Shown: positions 8,175 to 16,970, counted from the stretch's first letter. The stretch: 60,922 bases of DNA from Acidimicrobiales bacterium (GCA_036262515.1 DATAIT010000028.1:1-60922); one strand, 5' to 3'. The notes: a model not told the origin generated them from the sequence alone. Made by a program: numbers and translations.

Positions 8175-8959
8175 GCTCGCTCACGAGGGAGGAGATAGAG
8201 GCGCTCGACCCGTACAGCTTCCTCGCCGTACTGGGGAAGAAGGTCGTGCGTCCGGGCGGCCATCTCTCGACGGAGCAGCTGTTCGAGCTGGCCGAGATCA
8301 AGCCTGACCATCACGTCCTGGAGATCGGGTGCGGCGTCGGCGCCACGGCGATCGAGCTGGTTCAGCGCTTCGAGTGCCAGGTGACGGCCATCGATCACTC
8401 CCCGCTGATGCTCGAAAAGGCCAGGGGGCAGACCAGCCGCGCCGGCCTCAGCGACCGCATTCGCTATGAGGAAGCCGACATGTGTGGCCTCCCCTACGCC
8501 GATGACGTCTTCGACGTGGTGATCATCGAGGCGGTGACGATGTTCTGCCCGCGGCACAGCGCCCTCCGTGAGTGCAAGCGCGTTCTGAAGCCGGGTGGGC
8601 AACTGCTCGATCAGGAGTTCGCGTGGCGCAAGGCGCCGGACGAGCGCGCCCTCGAGATCCTCCGCCAGCCGACGATGTGCCCCGGCATCGATTTCGACGA
8701 CGTGCTGGAGTGGAAGGTGCTGTTCAAGGACGTCGGGCTGACGGACGTCGAGGCCGTGAGCGGGCCATTCGCCCTGATGCACCCGCGGGTGTTCGTCAAG
8801 GACGAAGGATGGGCCAATTCCATGCGCATCCTCGGCACGGCGCTCTCCCGACCGGCGTACTTCAAGAAGGCCGTGTGGCTGATGCGCAACATCTTCAAGA
8901 TCATGCCGTCGCTCGGCTACGTCGTGATGAGCGCGCGTAAGCCCGCCTTGAAGAGTTGA
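8171..8959 (+). CDS. class I SAM-dependent methyltransferase
   Basis: This is a 262-aa Rossmann-fold methyltransferase. Motif I is VLEIGCGVGATAIELVQRF, the acidic residue after strand 2 is in VTAIDHSPLMLEKAR, motif II/III is EEADMCGLPYADDVFDVVII, and post-motif III is CKRVLKPGGQLLDQEF. The architecture resembles small-molecule or lipid (sterol/terpene-like, UbiE-like) methyltransferases. The C-terminal ~100 residues, with hydrophobic helices (AYFKKAVWLMRNIFKIMPSLGYVVM), may bind a lipophilic substrate. It is translationally coupled to the membrane protein (ATGA), so it may act at the membrane. Terpene-type family 2B encapsulin loci also carry a methyltransferase, but nothing here marks it as the GPP enzyme. 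The substrate is unknown. Confidence 0.85.
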   Translation: MSSLTREEIEALDPYSFLAVLGKKVVRPGGHLSTEQLFELAEIKPDHHVLEIGCGVGATAIELVQRFECQVTAIDHSPLMLEKARGQTSRAGLSDRIRYEEADMCGLPYADDVFDVVIIEAVTMFCPRHSALRECKRVLKPGGQLLDQEFAWRKAPDERALEILRQPTMCPGIDFDDVLEWKVLFKDVGLTDVEAVSGPFALMHPRVFVKDEGWANSMRILGTALSRPAYFKKAVWLMRNIFKIMPSLGYVVMSARKPALKS

Positions 8960-9015
8960 ACTGTGCACATCCGCGATCATCAAGGCGTCCGTTGCCGTCG
9001 TGAAGGTTCGAGATC

Positions 9016-9025
9016 TTGACGTCAA
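9016..9025. promoter_or_regulatory. perfect 10-bp palindrome TTGACGTCAA
   Basis: TTGACGTCAA lies about 98 bases before the start of the cyclase-like gene. A second inverted repeat, GTACGC/GCGTAC with a five-base spacer, follows at 9051-9067. Either could be an operator or part of the promoter. No clear -10 at 16-18 spacing is visible, so function is only a suggestion. Confidence 0.25.
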
Positions 9026-9122
9026 CCCATATTCTTCCGGAACGCCCGGAGTACGCTGCGCGCGTACGGAGCCTTCCGACCACCCGCCACCACGTCGCTC
9101 TGCCGACAACAGGAGGTCACGC

Positions 9123-9773
9123 GTGAGCCAACAGTCAGAAGCCAACATGGGCGGTTCTCGTGCGACGAGAGGCGTCCTTCTCCTCGCCGACATCTCGGGT
9201 TACACAGGCTTTCTGCAGGCTGTCGCCAATGCCCATGGTGCAGAAATGGCAACCATGACAGAACTGCCGGCGGCGTACCCCCTGATCACCAGCCTGCTCG
9301 ACGGAATCGTCTCCGAGCTCGTTCCGCCCTTCCATCTGTCCAAGCTGGAGGGCGACGCTGTGTTCGCGTACGCAGCGGACGACTCGTTCGACCCGCGCGG
9401 CGAGTCGGTCGTCGGGACGCTCAGGGGCTGCTACGCCGACTTTCGCGACCGCCGGGACGAGGCCGTGAAGCTGATGTTCTGCGACTGCACGGCGTGCGAG
9501 GGTCTGAACACGCTGGAGCTGAAGTTCGTGCTGCATTGGGGAAACTACGTCGTGCAGTCGATCGCCGGCCACCAAGAGCTCTTGGGTCCCGACGTGACCA
9601 TGGCGCACTTGCTGCTCAAGAACAACGTCTCGGGCGTGGTTGGCTGCTCGGCGTACGCGATGCTCACGCAGGCGGCGGCTCAGCAGCTCGACGTTTCCGT
9701 CGACGTGTCGACGGCGCACACCGAGAGCTTCCCGCACTACCCGCCGATCGACACCCACATCTTCACGATGTAG
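9123..9773 (+). CDS. class III nucleotidyl cyclase-like (DUF2652-type) protein
   Basis: This is a single-domain, 216-aa soluble protein related to class III adenylate/guanylate cyclases (DUF2652-like). The first metal-binding Asp is in LLLADISGYTGFLQ and the second in KLEGDAVFAYA; LKFVLHWGNYVV matches the strand IGIHtG of true cyclases. In the usual DVNxAARL segment the sequence is DVTMAHLLLKN, so the Asn and Arg that stabilise the transition state appear replaced. It may therefore be a divergent cyclase, a binder or a regulator. The GTG start at 9123 follows AGGAGGT (9111-9117) by five bases. It lies immediately after the operon whose shell protein has a cyclic-nucleotide domain, which makes a functional link attractive but unproven. 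Confidence 0.7.
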   Translation: MSQQSEANMGGSRATRGVLLLADISGYTGFLQAVANAHGAEMATMTELPAAYPLITSLLDGIVSELVPPFHLSKLEGDAVFAYAADDSFDPRGESVVGTLRGCYADFRDRRDEAVKLMFCDCTACEGLNTLELKFVLHWGNYVVQSIAGHQELLGPDVTMAHLLLKNNVSGVVGCSAYAMLTQAAAQQLDVSVDVSTAHTESFPHYPPIDTHIFTM

Positions 9774-10180
9774 GCGTTGAGGGTTCCGTTGGAAGTCGAG
9801 CCGACGTGGACCCTCCGACATCCGGCCGTAGCGGGCGATCGCTGGTGACCGAGCCGACGACTCCAAGGTCGACGCCGCCGGCGCGGCCAGGTGAGTCTCG
9901 CCGACTGCGTAGCCGCTGAGGCCGCCTGCGTTGGTGGCGACCTGCTCGTCACCGCACACTTGCCATCGGGCTCGCCCTGGTGCCGAACGTGCGAGGGAAG
10001 CCGGCGGCGCGAGTCAGGCGCCGGGCCGTCAGAGACTGAACTTGCCCGCATCCTCGGGGAAATCGCAAGCGCGGACCCTGTAACCAAGCGTTTCGACGCG
10101 CGCCATATGTCCGATATCCGGACGGTATTAAGTCCGGGCAACAGCTGCACCAATGTGCAGAATGAGGAAAGGCGAGTCAT
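9774..10180. other. 407-bp intergenic region, no gene supported
   Basis: Open frames here (9891-10256 plus, 9737-10180 minus) have erratic composition and no recognisable domain. The right end carries a cluster of inverted half-sites described separately and the leader of the copper-module gene. The left ~300 bases show nothing I can interpret. Confidence 0.5.
10109..10137 (+). promoter_or_regulatory. clustered inverted repeats upstream of the copper module
   Basis: Three half-sites occur in a row: GTCCG (10109-10113), CCGGAC (10118-10123) and GTCCGG (10132-10137). The last two form a perfect 6-bp inverted repeat around the AT-rich spacer GGTATTAA, which contains a possible -10 (TATTAA). The cluster ends 43 bases before the first gene of the module. 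It is a good candidate for an operator, for example of a copper-responsive repressor, but no regulator gene is adjacent. Confidence 0.45.
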
Positions 10181-12877
10181 ATGGCAAAGATCTTTCGCGG
10201 CGTCGGTCTTCCGCGAGACGTGCGAACCAGAGCCACCTCACTCGCCTGTCTCATGATGTTGCTGGCCGGCCTCACAGGTGTTGCTTTTCTTTCGCCAGCG
10301 CGCGCCGTGACCGTCTCGATCTCGATCAAGAACCTCAGCTTCGTTCCGGCCAGTGTCTCGATAGCGCCGGGGACAACCGTCGTGTGGAGCAACGACGAGA
10401 CGGACGGGACCGTGCACAGCGTCACCAGCGACGACGGCCTGTTCTCCCATGACCTGAACGCAGGTGACACGTTCTCGTGGACCTTCGACAAGGCGGGGAC
10501 GTTCGGCTACCACTGTCGCTTCCACCCGTTCATGACCGGTGTCGTCACGGTGACCGACGAAGCAAGCCCCCCGTCGACCGAACCGCCGACGACGGGCCCG
10601 CCGACGACCTCCCCGCCGACCACCGGCACCACTCCCTCCACGGCGCCGCCGACCACCGCCCCCGGGTCGTCGACCACCACTGGCCCGCCGGGGGCCTTCG
10701 TCGCCGGCATCGGGCCGATCGCCGTCCATTTCAACCTCACCGACAAGAACGACGCCTGGTTCGACACCGGCACCTCGCTCTTCGGCACCAAGTCGTTGGC
10801 GGTGGCCGAGATGCCGCGGGCCGGGCTCGGCACCCTCGGGGTTGCACCGTCGGACGTCACCAGCCTCGACGTCGCGAAGGCGCTCGCCGACCTGGTGAAT
10901 GGGTTGCCGGACGTCCCGCTCCTCCAGATCCCCGGCGTGCCGCCGGCGCTGAGGCCACTCGGTACCGTCGCCGAGGCCCTGAGCTCCCTGTCACCGCAGC
11001 TCCAAGGACTCGGCCTCGGCGGGCTGGCGCCGGAGGTCGACGAGATCCAGGCCCAGATCAAGACCCTGCTGCTCGATCCCGTGGCCGCCGCCGCCGGCCT
11101 GAACACCTCCCCGGTCGGGGTCGACCTGGTGAAGAACCTCTCGGACCTGGCCAGCCAGCTCCAGGACGCGAGCATGCCCGTCAACGTGAACTTCCACATC
11201 GGCCCCGAGTACACCCAGGCCAACCACATGGTCAGCAGCCTGATCTGGCCGTCGGGGGCGACGGGGTTCCCGTACGACCAGCAGGGCGCGACGATCGGCG
11301 ACCTCCCCGTCCAGCTCACCAAGCCCGGCCTGTACGCCTTCCAGTGCAAGATCCACCCGTACATGCTCGGCGCCGTGGTGGTCGACGACCCGCTCACCCC
11401 CGGCCTCGACTTCGGGAAGTCGCTGACCGTCAACACCCGCAACCTCGAGTCGGTCCCCTCCCAATCGGACCTGATCTTCAAGCTGGTCCACACCTTCTTC
11501 AAGATCACCGTGCCCACCAACTGGGACCATTTCAGCGACACGCAGCCGACGATATGGAATCCCCAGTATCCGATCGCGCCGATCCTGACTGCCGATTCGG
11601 CCGGCGACCCGCAACTCATTCCCGACCTGAACAACTTCTTCCACCAGCTGTTCCACGAACCCGTCCAGCAGCCGGCCCTGACGAAGCCGTCTACACCCGG
11701 CGTCGGATCCTTGTGGGTCGACACAGAGTTCGAGACCACGGCGGGCAAGTCGAAACCGGGCACGGCTACCAGGATCGACACGTCGAACTGGAGTATTGCG
11801 CGCAAGGTGGCGCTGCCGGAGGTCGACATGAACAACCCCCACAACATGTGGACCGACGCCGCCGGCAAGCTGATCTACCAGACGGAGTGGTGGAACAACC
11901 GCCTCGACGTGTGGGACGCGGCGACCGGCAAGCTCGTCCGGACGCAACCCACCGGTCCCGACCCGTCCCATGTCATGACGGAGGTCGGCAGTGACAACGT
12001 CGACGTGGTGATCAATGGCGGAAACCAGGTGATGGTGTTCGCGCCGGGCGCCACCAAGCTGCTGAAGACGATCTCCATCTCGGCGTCGGGCACGAAGCCG
12101 GCCCATCCCCACGCACCGTGGATGAGCACCGACGGCAAGACCATGGTGACCCCGAACGTCAACTTGGACACCGCGTCGGTCATCAACATGGAGACCGGCA
12201 CCCATGTGGACGAGCCGACAGGCCACTGGCCCATCGCCCAGGGCATGACGCCGGACAACAGCAAGTTCTACACGGCCAACTTCCTGGACGGCACCGAGTC
12301 GTGCATCTCGATCGGCGCTCCCGCCTGCAGCGACAACGGGCGCAAGGTCCACAGCAAGATCATCGACCTCCAGCCCGGCTACGACCCGGTGTCGGGCGCC
12401 ACGGGCGCCCCCGGACTGGGCGGCCTCCCGATCCAGAACCCCGTCAGCCCCGACGGCCGCACCCTGTTGGTGGCGAACACGTTCACCAACAACGTGGCCG
12501 TCATCGACACCGCGACCGACACCCTCGTGAAGTTTCTTCCCTGCGACGCCGGGTGCCACGGCATCAACTTCGGCTTCAAGAAGGGCGGGGGCTACTACGG
12601 CTACGTCTCGTCGAAGTTCGCCAACACGATGGAGGTCATCGACGTGAGCCAGGGCCCGCAGGCGGCGAGCGTCGTCGGCAAGTTCACGGTGGACGCGGGG
12701 CCCGGCACGGCGACCGACGACAAGATCGTGGGGTACTCCGGCTTCGGCGGCATGGGCATCGTCACGACGCCCCTCGCCTACCCGGGGTGGTCGGCCAGCC
12801 AGAAGGCGGCCGGCGCGCCGGGCACCGAGTTGCTGATCCCCTGCCAGATCGCCCTCCCGGGCAAGAACGCCTGCTGA
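10181..12877 (+). CDS. secreted protein with two cupredoxin domains and a C-terminal beta-propeller
   Basis: This is an 898-aa exported protein. A signal peptide (CLMMLLAGLTGVAFLSPARA) is followed by a type 1 copper cupredoxin domain (ligands in TVHSVTS and YHCRFHPFM), a Pro/Thr linker (about residues 130-165), and a helical region. A second cupredoxin-like domain (ANHMVSS, FQCKIHPYM) comes next, then a ~350-residue YVTN/NHL-type propeller (NNPHNMWTDAAGKLIYQTEW, SPDGRTLLVANTFTNNVAVID). Both His/Cys/His/Met copper sets look complete. The propeller may dock a partner or hold another metal; electron transfer to the multicopper oxidase encoded next is inferred. The ATG follows GAGGAAAGG by eight bases, and the stop overlaps the next start (TGATG). 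Confidence 0.82.
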   Translation: MAKIFRGVGLPRDVRTRATSLACLMMLLAGLTGVAFLSPARAVTVSISIKNLSFVPASVSIAPGTTVVWSNDETDGTVHSVTSDDGLFSHDLNAGDTFSWTFDKAGTFGYHCRFHPFMTGVVTVTDEASPPSTEPPTTGPPTTSPPTTGTTPSTAPPTTAPGSSTTTGPPGAFVAGIGPIAVHFNLTDKNDAWFDTGTSLFGTKSLAVAEMPRAGLGTLGVAPSDVTSLDVAKALADLVNGLPDVPLLQIPGVPPALRPLGTVAEALSSLSPQLQGLGLGGLAPEVDEIQAQIKTLLLDPVAAAAGLNTSPVGVDLVKNLSDLASQLQDASMPVNVNFHIGPEYTQANHMVSSLIWPSGATGFPYDQQGATIGDLPVQLTKPGLYAFQCKIHPYMLGAVVVDDPLTPGLDFGKSLTVNTRNLESVPSQSDLIFKLVHTFFKITVPTNWDHFSDTQPTIWNPQYPIAPILTADSAGDPQLIPDLNNFFHQLFHEPVQQPALTKPSTPGVGSLWVDTEFETTAGKSKPGTATRIDTSNWSIARKVALPEVDMNNPHNMWTDAAGKLIYQTEWWNNRLDVWDAATGKLVRTQPTGPDPSHVMTEVGSDNVDVVINGGNQVMVFAPGATKLLKTISISASGTKPAHPHAPWMSTDGKTMVTPNVNLDTASVINMETGTHVDEPTGHWPIAQGMTPDNSKFYTANFLDGTESCISIGAPACSDNGRKVHSKIIDLQPGYDPVSGATGAPGLGGLPIQNPVSPDGRTLLVANTFTNNVAVIDTATDTLVKFLPCDAGCHGINFGFKKGGGYYGYVSSKFANTMEVIDVSQGPQAASVVGKFTVDAGPGTATDDKIVGYSGFGGMGIVTTPLAYPGWSASQKAAGAPGTELLIPCQIALPGKNAC

Positions 12878-14151
12878 TGGGCCGCGAATCCAGAGCGGCG
12901 ATGCGCACCGTCGTGACGTGCATCGCGGCCAGCATCGTCACCCTGGTGGGCGCTGGCATCACCGGGCTGGGGATCATCCCGGCCTCGAACGCCGAAGCGT
13001 CGCCCGTGCCCGTTTCCATCCGAGGCGTGTCGTACCAGCCCCAGGACCTCACCGTCGCCGAGGGCACCACCGTCACCTGGCGCAACGACGAGTCCGACCG
13101 GACGATGCACAGCGTCTCCGGTGGCCCGCTGGCGTCGGCGGACCTGGCGCCCGGGCAGGTGTTCTCCTTCACCTTCACGACGGCCGGCAGCTTCACCTAC
13201 CACTGCCGCTTCCACACCTACATGGAGGGTCACGTCACCGTGACCGGCCAGGCCGGCACCACGCCGCCGCCGCCGTCGACCACCGCGCCCCCGGGGCCGG
13301 GGCCGGCGCCGGGCGGGGCCGGCACCGAGTACGTGGGCGCGGCGCTCGGGGACGGCACCTACCTCGCCAACTACGACCTGGTCGGAGGGGTGAAGGTGTT
13401 CCACCTGGTCATGGCCCCGGTTAGCTGGGAGGTCACCAAGGGCCGGGTGGTCCAGGGGTACGCCTTCAACGGCGTGATCCCCGGCCCCGTGATCCGCGCC
13501 AACGCCGGCGATCGGCTGCGGTTCGTCGTGGAGAACCGCTTGCCACCAGGACAGATGACCGGCGTCCACTGGCACGGGATGGTGCTGCCCAACGACCAGG
13601 ACGGCGTGCCCGGCGTCACCCAGGACCCGATCCAGCCGGGCCAGACCTACACCTACGAGTGGACGGCGGTCACGACGGGGACCCACTGGTACCACGCCCA
13701 CATGGGTGGTGCCCAGATCGGCAAGGGCCTCTACGGCCCGCTCCAGATCCTGCCCCGGGCCGGCGGCGACATCACCGCCGCCCACGACTACTCGCTGATG
13801 TTCGGCGACACCAACCTCGGCTTCGTCCTCAACGGCCGGTCGTTCCCCGAGACCGTGCCGCTGCACGCCAAGGTCGGCGAGCGGGTGCACATCCGCCTCT
13901 ACGACACCGGCGACGACGAGCACGCCATCCACCTGCACGGCACGGCGTTTCAGGTCGTGGCCCAGGACGGGCAGCGCCTGCCGCAGCCCTACCTGGCCGA
14001 CACCCTGTCCATCGCCCCGGGCCAGACCTGGGACATCGTCGCCGTCATGACCGTGCCCGGGAGATGGGCGCTCCACTGCCACAAGTTCATCCATTCCGAG
14101 AACGACATGGGCATGATGGGCATGACCACGATCCTCGAGGTCACGAACTGA
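12877..14151 (+). CDS. multicopper oxidase with N-terminal cupredoxin domain
   Basis: This is a 424-aa exported copper oxidase. After a signal peptide (VTLVGAGITGLGIIPASNAEA) there is a plastocyanin-like domain with type 1 ligands in TMHSVSGG and YHCRFHTYM, then a Pro-rich linker. The multicopper core has all four ligand motifs: VHWHGMV, HWYHAHMGG, DEHAIHLHGTAF and HCHKFIHSENDMGMM. The last holds the Cys-His bridge and an axial Met. Laccase-like enzymes of this type oxidise phenols or metals such as Cu(I), or can reduce nitrite in related forms; the substrate is not readable here. ATG at 12877 overlaps the upstream stop by one base; an internal ATG at 12901 is an alternative. The next gene encodes copper uptake or resistance functions. 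Confidence 0.88.
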   Translation: MGRESRAAMRTVVTCIAASIVTLVGAGITGLGIIPASNAEASPVPVSIRGVSYQPQDLTVAEGTTVTWRNDESDRTMHSVSGGPLASADLAPGQVFSFTFTTAGSFTYHCRFHTYMEGHVTVTGQAGTTPPPPSTTAPPGPGPAPGGAGTEYVGAALGDGTYLANYDLVGGVKVFHLVMAPVSWEVTKGRVVQGYAFNGVIPGPVIRANAGDRLRFVVENRLPPGQMTGVHWHGMVLPNDQDGVPGVTQDPIQPGQTYTYEWTAVTTGTHWYHAHMGGAQIGKGLYGPLQILPRAGGDITAAHDYSLMFGDTNLGFVLNGRSFPETVPLHAKVGERVHIRLYDTGDDEHAIHLHGTAFQVVAQDGQRLPQPYLADTLSIAPGQTWDIVAVMTVPGRWALHCHKFIHSENDMGMMGMTTILEVTN

Positions 14152-14215
14152 CCGGCCCGGGACGGCGATCCGTCTTCTACGCGCTGGTGGGACAGCCCGC
14201 GGGAATGGCCGATCA

Positions 14216-15529
14216 GTGACCGCCGGGCGACCCGCCCGGCTCCTGTGCGGGTTGGGTCTCGGGCTCGCCGCGCTGACCGCCGCTGCCCCGGCTGGCGGCC
14301 ATGCCGCGGTGGTGTCGGCATCGCCACCGGCCGGCGCCTCGCTCCGCACGGCGCCGGGCCGGGTCGTCCTCGTCTTCGAGGAGCGGCCTGACCCGGTCCT
14401 GTCGGCCATCGATGTCCTCGACAGCGCCGGGGTGGGCCGCGCTGTCGGGGCGCTGACCAGCGCGCCGGGCCGGCCGGACGCGCTGGCCCGTCCGGTGCCG
14501 GCTCTGCCCGACGGCGTCTACACCGTCGCCTGGCGGGCGGTGGCGGCCGCTGACGGCCACCTGGAGACCGGCTCCTACCGTTTCGGGGTCCGGGTGCCGG
14601 TCACCGGCACCCACGGGGTGGCCGAGAAGGCGGCGGGCCCGTCCTGGGCCGGGGCCGGGGCGCGGTGGGCCTACGAGGTGGGCGTCATCGGCCTCGTCGG
14701 CCTGGCCTTCGTCGCCCTGTCGGTGTTCGAAGCCCCACCGGAGCGGGTCATCCGGTGGGGCCTGTGGTTGTCCTGGGGCGCTGCGGTCGTCGGCGCGCTG
14801 GGCATCGCCGCCGCCCAGGCGTCGGTCGACGGGGTCGGCCCCGGGCGCCTGCTGTCGTCCTCCGCGGGTGTGGCTGCGGTGGCGAGGGCCGCGCCGCTCC
14901 TCGAGGCCGCCCTGGCCGTCGGCGCCGTCCTTGTGTGGCGGGGCAGGTGGCGTCGCGCTGCGCTGGCCGGGGTCGGGGTCTACGCCGCCCTCTCCATGTT
15001 CGCCGACGTCCACGTCGGCCACGCGGCGGCGGCCTCGTCGTGGGCATGGCTGCACGAGGCGGTCCTCGGGACCCACTTCCTCGCCGTCGGCGTGTGGATC
15101 GGCGGCCTGGTCGCCGTGCTGGCCTGCCTTCCGGGTACCGACCCGGCGCAGCGGGCGGCCGGGCTGCTGCGGTACTCCGGCGCGGCCGTGGTGGCGGTGT
15201 TCGCCGTGGCCTTCACCGGCACCGTCGAGGCCGTCGCCGAGGTGCCGTCCGGGCACGCGCTGCTGTCCACCGGCTTCGGGCGCGTCGTTCTGGCCAAAGT
15301 GGCATTCATCGTCGTGCTGGGCGGTCTCGGGGCGGTGAACCGCTACCGCAACGTTCCCCTGGTCCTCCGATCCGTGGCCCCCTTGCGCCGGGTGGCGGTC
15401 GCCGAGGTCGGGATCGCCGCCTGCGCCCTGGTGGCGGCGGCGGTCCTCCCCGGCTTCGACCCCGGCGGCCGCGCGCCGGCCGCCACCCCGGCACCGACGG
15501 CGCCCGTGGCGTCCGCCGCCGGGGAGTAG
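14216..15529 (+). CDS. CopC-CopD fusion, copper binding and transport protein
   Basis: This is a 437-aa protein joining a periplasmic CopC domain to a CopD membrane domain. The signal peptide ends at AGGHAAV, which leaves the N-terminal His that binds copper in CopC proteins. The CopC fold continues with SPPAGASLRTAPGRVVLVFEE and the second ligand region ADGHLETGSYRFGV. From about residue 145 there are some eight membrane helices with the CopD pattern (LHEAVLGTHFLAVGVWIGGLVAVLAC, VAFTGTVEAVAEV, TGFGRVVLAKVAFIVVL). CopCD takes copper across the membrane, often to supply or protect cuproenzymes. The GTG start follows the oxidase gene by 64 bases, so the three form a copper module. Confidence 0.85.
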   Translation: MTAGRPARLLCGLGLGLAALTAAAPAGGHAAVVSASPPAGASLRTAPGRVVLVFEERPDPVLSAIDVLDSAGVGRAVGALTSAPGRPDALARPVPALPDGVYTVAWRAVAAADGHLETGSYRFGVRVPVTGTHGVAEKAAGPSWAGAGARWAYEVGVIGLVGLAFVALSVFEAPPERVIRWGLWLSWGAAVVGALGIAAAQASVDGVGPGRLLSSSAGVAAVARAAPLLEAALAVGAVLVWRGRWRRAALAGVGVYAALSMFADVHVGHAAAASSWAWLHEAVLGTHFLAVGVWIGGLVAVLACLPGTDPAQRAAGLLRYSGAAVVAVFAVAFTGTVEAVAEVPSGHALLSTGFGRVVLAKVAFIVVLGGLGAVNRYRNVPLVLRSVAPLRRVAVAEVGIAACALVAAAVLPGFDPGGRAPAATPAPTAPVASAAGE

Positions 15530-15613
15530 GACCGCGCCGCTCGCGCCCTCGCGCCGTGGTCACCCCCGGTCCGACGGCGGTGCGCCAGTTGGGGCCCGTC
15601 CTCCGCTCCTCGC

Positions 15614-16045
15614 TCAGCTCTCGTTGCGGCCCGCGGTGATGGCGGCGCCGTCGGAACTGCCGAACACCTCGAGCTGGATGTTGTCGGGGTCGCGCAGCGT
15701 GATCATGGCGGCGCCACGCGACGCCTCCTTGATCTCGGAGTGGTCGACTCCGAGCTCCTCGAACCGACGCTTCAGTTGCTGCACGTCCTCGACGCCACCG
15801 AGTCGGAGGGCGACATGGTCGAGGCCGGATCGACGCTCGCTGAACCGATCGCCCGACGCCCTGTCGTGGGCCGTGAGCGTCAGCGTGATGCCGCTCCCGG
15901 GGGCTCGTAGACGGGCACGCCGGAACCCGTTGCCGTCGAACTCGTCGTCGACGCCGAGGCCGAGCGCCTGCTGGTACCACTCGGTGCTCTTTCCGAGATC
16001 GCTCACACTGAGGCTGACGTGGTGATATCCGAGAATCTCGGCCAT
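15614..16045 (-). CDS. VOC family (glyoxalase/extradiol dioxygenase-like) protein
   Basis: This is a 143-aa vicinal-oxygen-chelate fold protein. It opens with GYHHVSLSVSDLGKSTEWYQQALGL, whose first His is a typical metal ligand. It continues with SGLDHVALRL (second His) and ends in LRDPDNIQLEVFG (Glu ligand). Such proteins include glyoxalases, dioxygenases and resistance proteins. ATG 16045 is chosen because AGGGAG lies nine bases upstream; the longer frame to 16075 has no such site. It is the last gene behind a nitrate/sulfonate-type importer, so it may act on the imported compound. Confidence 0.85.
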   Translation of the reverse strand: MAEILGYHHVSLSVSDLGKSTEWYQQALGLGVDDEFDGNGFRRARLRAPGSGITLTLTAHDRASGDRFSERRSGLDHVALRLGGVEDVQQLKRRFEELGVDHSEIKEASRGAAMITLRDPDNIQLEVFGSSDGAAITAGRNES

Positions 16046-16118
16046 GGTTCGTGTCTCCCTGTGTAGGTCTTCCAACAGACGTGTGCCGGGTTCAATTGCA
16101 CAGCCGTTGCGCAGCCAC

Positions 16119-16970
16119 CTAGTGGTAGCCCGGCCGATTCCGGAAGGCGTACGCCTGGAGGGCCGACACCACCCCGTTGACCAGGAAGCTGAAGAGCCCG
16201 GCGACCAGGAGGAGCCCGTAGACCTGGCCGGCGAGGTAATTGCGCTGCGCCGTGGCTATCAGGGCGCCGATTCCGTCGACTCGGGTGACGATCTCGACGA
16301 GGAGCGTGATCACGAGGGCGACGGGCGCAGCCACCCGTACCCCCAGGAAGATTGACGGAAGCAGAGCGGGGAGGACGCACTTTCGGGACCGGTCGAGCGG
16401 CTTGAGGCGGAGACACCGTGCCGTGTCCAGCAGAACGGGGTCGAGCGACCGCACGCCGCTGCGGGTGTTGAGCAGGATCGACCACACGGCCGCGAAGGTG
16501 ACGACCGCCACCTTCATCGTGGCGTCGTAGCCGATGAGCAGGGTGGCGACCGGCACCACGGCAGCGGGCGGCATGGCGCGTGCGAACTCCAACGTCGGCC
16601 CGAGCGCCCGGTCGGCCGTGCGCGAAGCGCCTACCACGAGTCCGACGAGAGTTCCGAAGGCGGTGGCAACGGCGAGGGCGATGGCGAACGTCGAGAGCGT
16701 CTGCACGGCGGCCGGCCGCAGGACACCGTTCCGCCAAAGGTCCCCCAGGCCGTCCACCCATGTCGAGGGCGGGGGAAAATACGGGGATTGGGACGACGCC
16801 CGCAGCTCCCACGCGCCCAGGAGCACGACGAGCGGCAGCAGTCCCCGCAGTGGGGGGAAGGCAGCACGCCGGGACCCTCCGTCACGATTCGCCCGTCGCA
16901 CAACCGAGGGACGAAGGTCTCCGGCGCCCGCGGGGTCGGTGGAGACCGGGGTTCGGACCGTCGCCGTCAC
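16119..16970 (-). CDS. ABC transporter permease, nitrate/sulfonate/taurine type (second)
   Basis: This is a 283-aa inner-membrane permease of the SsuC/TauC family with about six helices. The ATPase-contact loop is recognisable around VWSILLNTRSGVRSLDPVLLDTARCLRL followed by LPALLPSIFLGVRVAAPVALV. The GTG start overlaps the preceding permease stop as GTGA (16967-16970). Having two different permeases in one importer implies a heterodimeric channel. The substrate is unknown. Confidence 0.87.
   Translation of the reverse strand: MTATVRTPVSTDPAGAGDLRPSVVRRANRDGGSRRAAFPPLRGLLPLVVLLGAWELRASSQSPYFPPPSTWVDGLGDLWRNGVLRPAAVQTLSTFAIALAVATAFGTLVGLVVGASRTADRALGPTLEFARAMPPAAVVPVATLLIGYDATMKVAVVTFAAVWSILLNTRSGVRSLDPVLLDTARCLRLKPLDRSRKCVLPALLPSIFLGVRVAAPVALVITLLVEIVTRVDGIGALIATAQRNYLAGQVYGLLLVAGLFSFLVNGVVSALQAYAFRNRPGYH

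Noticed and set aside
9737-10256. Open frames in the gap before the copper module
   Set aside because: No conserved motifs, poor starts, and one overlaps the operator-like repeats.
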